Shown one piece after another: positions 61,201 through 64,000 of a stretch of DNA of 64,000 nucleotides. How positions within the stretch are numbered: position 1 is the first letter of the stretch; each line of letters starts with the position of its first letter. The notes under the pieces were generated by a model that did no database searches, had not been told where the DNA came from, and saw only the letters and a list, made by a program, of their open reading frames with translations. The stretch lies in NCBI GenBank assembly GCA_951802425.1, contig OX637799.1, forward strand, positions 2,790,001 to 2,854,000. The letters run 5' to 3'. This DNA comes from Clavaria fumosa. Lineage: Eukaryota > Basidiomycota > Agaricomycetes > Agaricales > Clavariaceae. The position numbers were made by a program, and so were the translations under genes.

Positions 61201-62308
61201 CAGGAGAGGGAGCGCGGATCATTCCATGTCTGGTGGTGGGGGACCCAGAGGGGCCGGCGAGAACGAAGACTTCGACGACAAATACGGAGCCCGTAACGAG
61301 GCGAAGAACCGATTCAGTGAGAAACGTAGATCTAACATCCTCACTAACCGACAGAAGTTTGATGCGCTAGCATGGAAAACACTCAGAGATGCCCTAGAGG
61401 TGTTCGCTGAAGAAGTGAGCTCTTTCGACGTGATTAGATTTCGAGGCGTTTGTTGACATCATATTGGAGGGTGACATCCAAATGTGCGCCTTCATGGCTC
61501 TGGTTGCACCTGAAGAACTGCGGGTCGATAGTAAGAGGGCACTTCGGTTCCTGGAGTCTTACATAGGTCTGCACTCTGACTTCGCATACCTTCCAAAGAT
61601 TTGACGTTTCCATGATGACGCAGAAACTCTGCATCGTTTGAAATTGTTCACATCTGCATCTTACCTTCGCAAGCATGTCCCAATGCAGAAAATTCGTATT
61701 AGCACTACGGTATGCCTTCCTCTTGAACTCTTTGGTCTGTCACTCGTTGACGGCTTTACAAGCTGGAGACTGTGATCTACACATCATGCGGTCGGTGTTG
61801 GAAACCCATTGTCGTACCCGGAGGGCCCCGGCAACAGGCATGGCGAGACCCCCCCAAAGGAGGATACTCATTCTGCATCCGCTGTAAGGCGCAAACGGTG
61901 ACCTGCTCTCTCTGGTAAGTTATTTTGAGTCCCTCGGCACGTGTCACCCCCTGAGTTTCCACGGGCCTCAGCCACCTACCCGTTCGGACCCTCCTCTTCC
62001 ATTGCGCTGTCTGCAACCACGGAGGTCATCAGGCCTGCTATCGGCAATTTTACTCTCAGCGTCCGCCAGTGGAGATGCCGTTGGCTGTTCCAGCTCAGCC
62101 GACAATCGACATCAGGACTGAGAGCAGACATATGATCAGAAGAGAGAGTTCTGCATCGAGCATCGTTGAGTCTGATGATGGTCAGGTGCTGGAGAGTGTG
62201 GCCGACCCACCACCCGCGAAGCCAGCAAGCAGATTACTGGCCCACGAGTGCGCCGCTGGTTGTGGACATTTTTGTTGGGCTATCAGTGGGTATTTCGATG
62301 AGCCATAG
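58279..62308 (+). CDS. RTC1: SEACAT/GATOR2 subunit RTC1 (SEA2, WDR24)
   Basis: Part of the vacuolar-membrane complex that activates TORC1 in amino-acid sensing. Thirteen exons: 58279-58432, 58491-58655, 58708-58791, 58849-58955, 59011-59141, 59205-59719, 59767-59956, 60003-60195, 60245-61414, 61470-61566, 61624-61709, 61763-61914, 61972-62308; 1126 residues. WD40 repeats fill the first 400 residues (NGGIIMWDLNKTG, YCVTGSADGDIRVWDLR, GLDRCVKIWDLS, ALEIWDVRRAW). A serine-rich and strongly acidic linker covers about 530-880 (DDYDEEGEHEDEDEDDEDDD). The C-terminus has the helical EEGDIQMCAF segment and RING-like zinc ligands: YTSCGRCWKP, FCIRCKAQTVTCSLCHLPVR, FHCAVCNHGGHQACY, HECAAGCGHFCW. The start ATG is inferred from the first conserved frame (ARTHGYDGPSRTVRLA). 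Confidence 0.92.
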
Positions 62309-62386
62309 CAGTGTCACCTCCAGAGACTGGAGGGCCCATGATCACGATAACTGTTGATATTATATTTTCAATGTACAATAATTTAT

Positions 62387-63883
62387 CTAGGCTACCATGG
62401 CACTCTCTGCCTCAGATACCTCCATGAGAATATCCCCAGTTTTAGATGCCGCACCAATTTCGCGCTGTTCGATCTCTGCTGCCTTGGCTCTGGCTTCGAT
62501 TTTTCGAGACTCGGCGGCTCGTTGAAGCTCCTCGATCTCTGCGGTTAGCTTTGCCTGTAGCGTCGTGTCGTAAGGAAATGCTGAGACAGGGAACACAACA
62601 ACTAACGATCTTCGCCTCGACATCGGATTTGTCAAATATGGAGTAAGGAGAGGTGGGAGGGGCTCGTTCCTTGTCGGCTGTGATGATCACTCGTCTGATG
62701 ATCGAAGACAAAATGAGCAGAAGAAAGCGCACGTACGTGTCGCCGCATACTGGAACACCTCGCTCATGAGCTCGTGGTTACGCCTATAACGCGTGAGGGC
62801 GAGCGTCCGCGTCGATATGAGCTCAGTCTCGTCCGACGAGTCATCATCGTCTAAGCGGGTCGGCGGCGGCCGCTGCTGCTAAGAGACCAACATGAGATGA
62901 GACGGAGCTACGAATGTGAGAAGAAAACAATTCAGAAATGTACCGCTGCGCCCATGCCCATGCCCATTCCTCCGGGAACCTGACCCCTATGGCTTTGACC
63001 TTGGATGGCTTGACTACGGCGCTCGAGGACCTCCATGTTGCTATTCTGCTGTGCGAGCATCGCTTGCGGGTTCAGGCCTAGGACGGCGGCGGCGGCATTC
63101 TGGGGGAGGACGCCGATAGGCTGCTGTGGCGGAGGGGCGTGGGTACTGGGGCCGCTGCCATGTGGGTAGACGGTCTGGCCTTTCTTGTCGCCCATGACGA
63201 AGATGGCGGGTTCGTTGATGGGGCGCAGCGGGTACGAGCGCACGGGCTGCGAAAGGAGCGCGGGCGGGATTGCTACAAGCACCGGCCCCGCAAATTGCTT
63301 TCACGTCGGCACTCGAGCGCGAAGAAATGAGACAAAAAATACGGAACGCACGCATGGGTTTTCCGCGTGTGTAGTGGACGAGCACAAGGTGTGGATGTCC
63401 ACCCCTGTTCAGTCTGTAGCGACGTCGCATGCGCCAAGCGGTCGTGTCCTGCGAGTTGGGCACGAACCCGAACTTGACCTCGAGCACTTCCATCTCCTAA
63501 ACAAGTTCAATTGGTCACTCTGAGAGTAGGGGATGTGCAAGAGATACATACACGGCCATTGGCGATGGTGACGGAATACCTAGTTTCCTGCTCTCGCCAC
63601 CGTATTCCGTCGTTCGGAAACGGAATGTGAGGCTGCAAGAACAGCAGGAATACTTGTCCCTCTGAGCAGTGGTTCAGTGGGTTGAGAACCAAGGGCGAGT
63701 CAATAAGTGTCCTTCACCTGCAGGTTTGTCTATATATCCCCAGTGGTACGGGATTTGGTTAGACAGAACGACAGCGCGGAGGAGCATATTGAGAGCCGTC
63801 TCATAGCTGAGCGATGGATGTAACGGTAGTGTTTCTGGGAAACGAAGGCAGAGCCCTTCGAGTTGCGCTTGTTGCAAAGACAT
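62387..63883 (-). CDS. ssr4: SWI/SNF and RSC complex subunit Ssr4
   Basis: Subunit of fungal chromatin-remodelling complexes, best known from Schizosaccharomyces pombe. Seven exons on the minus strand: 63718-63883, 63552-63661, 63352-63496, 62944-63272, 62737-62878, 62607-62677, 62387-62554; 376 residues. The N-terminal domain shows LCLRFPETLPLHPSLSYETA, IPYHWGYIDKP, EGQVFLLFL, EVLEVKFGFVPNSQDTTAWR, RRYRLNRGGHPHLVLVHYTR and PVRSYPLRPINEPAIFVMGD. A glutamine/methionine-rich middle (AMLAQQNSNMEVLERR) leads to ISTRTLALTRYRRNHELMSE and a C-terminal coiled coil (AKLTAEIEELQRAAESRKIE). Intron 3 is fixed by the joint KPMPIPPALLS. The 3' end is 78 bp from that of RTC1 (convergent). Confidence 0.9.
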
Positions 63884-64000
63884 TTTCAGAATCCGAAGTC
63901 GCGCGAACACGTCTCGTGTTGCTCTCACCACTGGATCACCACTGGATCACCAGCGACTCGACCACGCGTCTGCTTGCTCTGCGTCATGTCTACACTACAC

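Overview
The window looks like a basidiomycete (Agaricomycete-type) nuclear genome. It has short GT-AG introns of about 50-70 nt in nearly every gene, a basidiomycete-style stand-alone protein-kinase-like gene present in two copies, and standard fungal housekeeping genes. No prokaryotic features, rRNA or tRNA genes were recognised.

The window falls into two parts. From 1 to about 36 kb it is a repeat-built accessory region. Five copies (A-E) of one gene family lie here: A 713-2393 minus, B 5038-6691 minus, C 9158-10886 plus, D 13690-15395 minus (broken by a stop codon), E 21364-23125 plus. By its N-terminal and C-terminal motifs I assign the family, as an inference, to the DUF4238 family. B/C and D/E form two mirrored head-to-head pairs around a shared spacer that carries broken pieces of an Msp1/ATAD1-type AAA ATPase gene. 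In the D/E pair a kinase-like gene (15848-18429) sits inside this spacer. A second, nearly identical kinase copy lies at 25226-27828 as part of a segmental duplication of about 4.1 kb. Broken copies of a small two-helix membrane-protein gene lie 3' of units A, C and E. An intact member with its long upstream flank is at 32753-33562, and the copies probably derive from it. A 26-bp imperfect palindrome occurs seven times: upstream of every family start codon and just 3' of each kinase gene.

From 37 kb to the end it is a compact block of conserved single-copy genes: ALG11 (N-glycan mannosyltransferase), an FMN-dependent alpha-hydroxy acid dehydrogenase, SLP1-like SUN-domain protein, RPAP1 (RNA polymerase II assembly), GSH2 (glutathione synthetase), a tandem pair of membrane-anchored aldo-keto reductases, CLF1 (spliceosome NTC component), RTC1/WDR24 (SEACAT/GATOR2) and ssr4 (SWI/SNF-RSC). 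Exon structures were worked out by eye from splice sites and conserved protein motifs. Every multi-exon model given here keeps frame end to end.

The two parts contrast sharply. The left part is recently duplicated, rearranged and expanding; the right part is stable except for the aldo-keto reductase tandem duplication, which also copied the tail of GSH2. The most unusual material is the mirrored DUF4238 / kinase / AAA-fragment array and its shared palindromic element.
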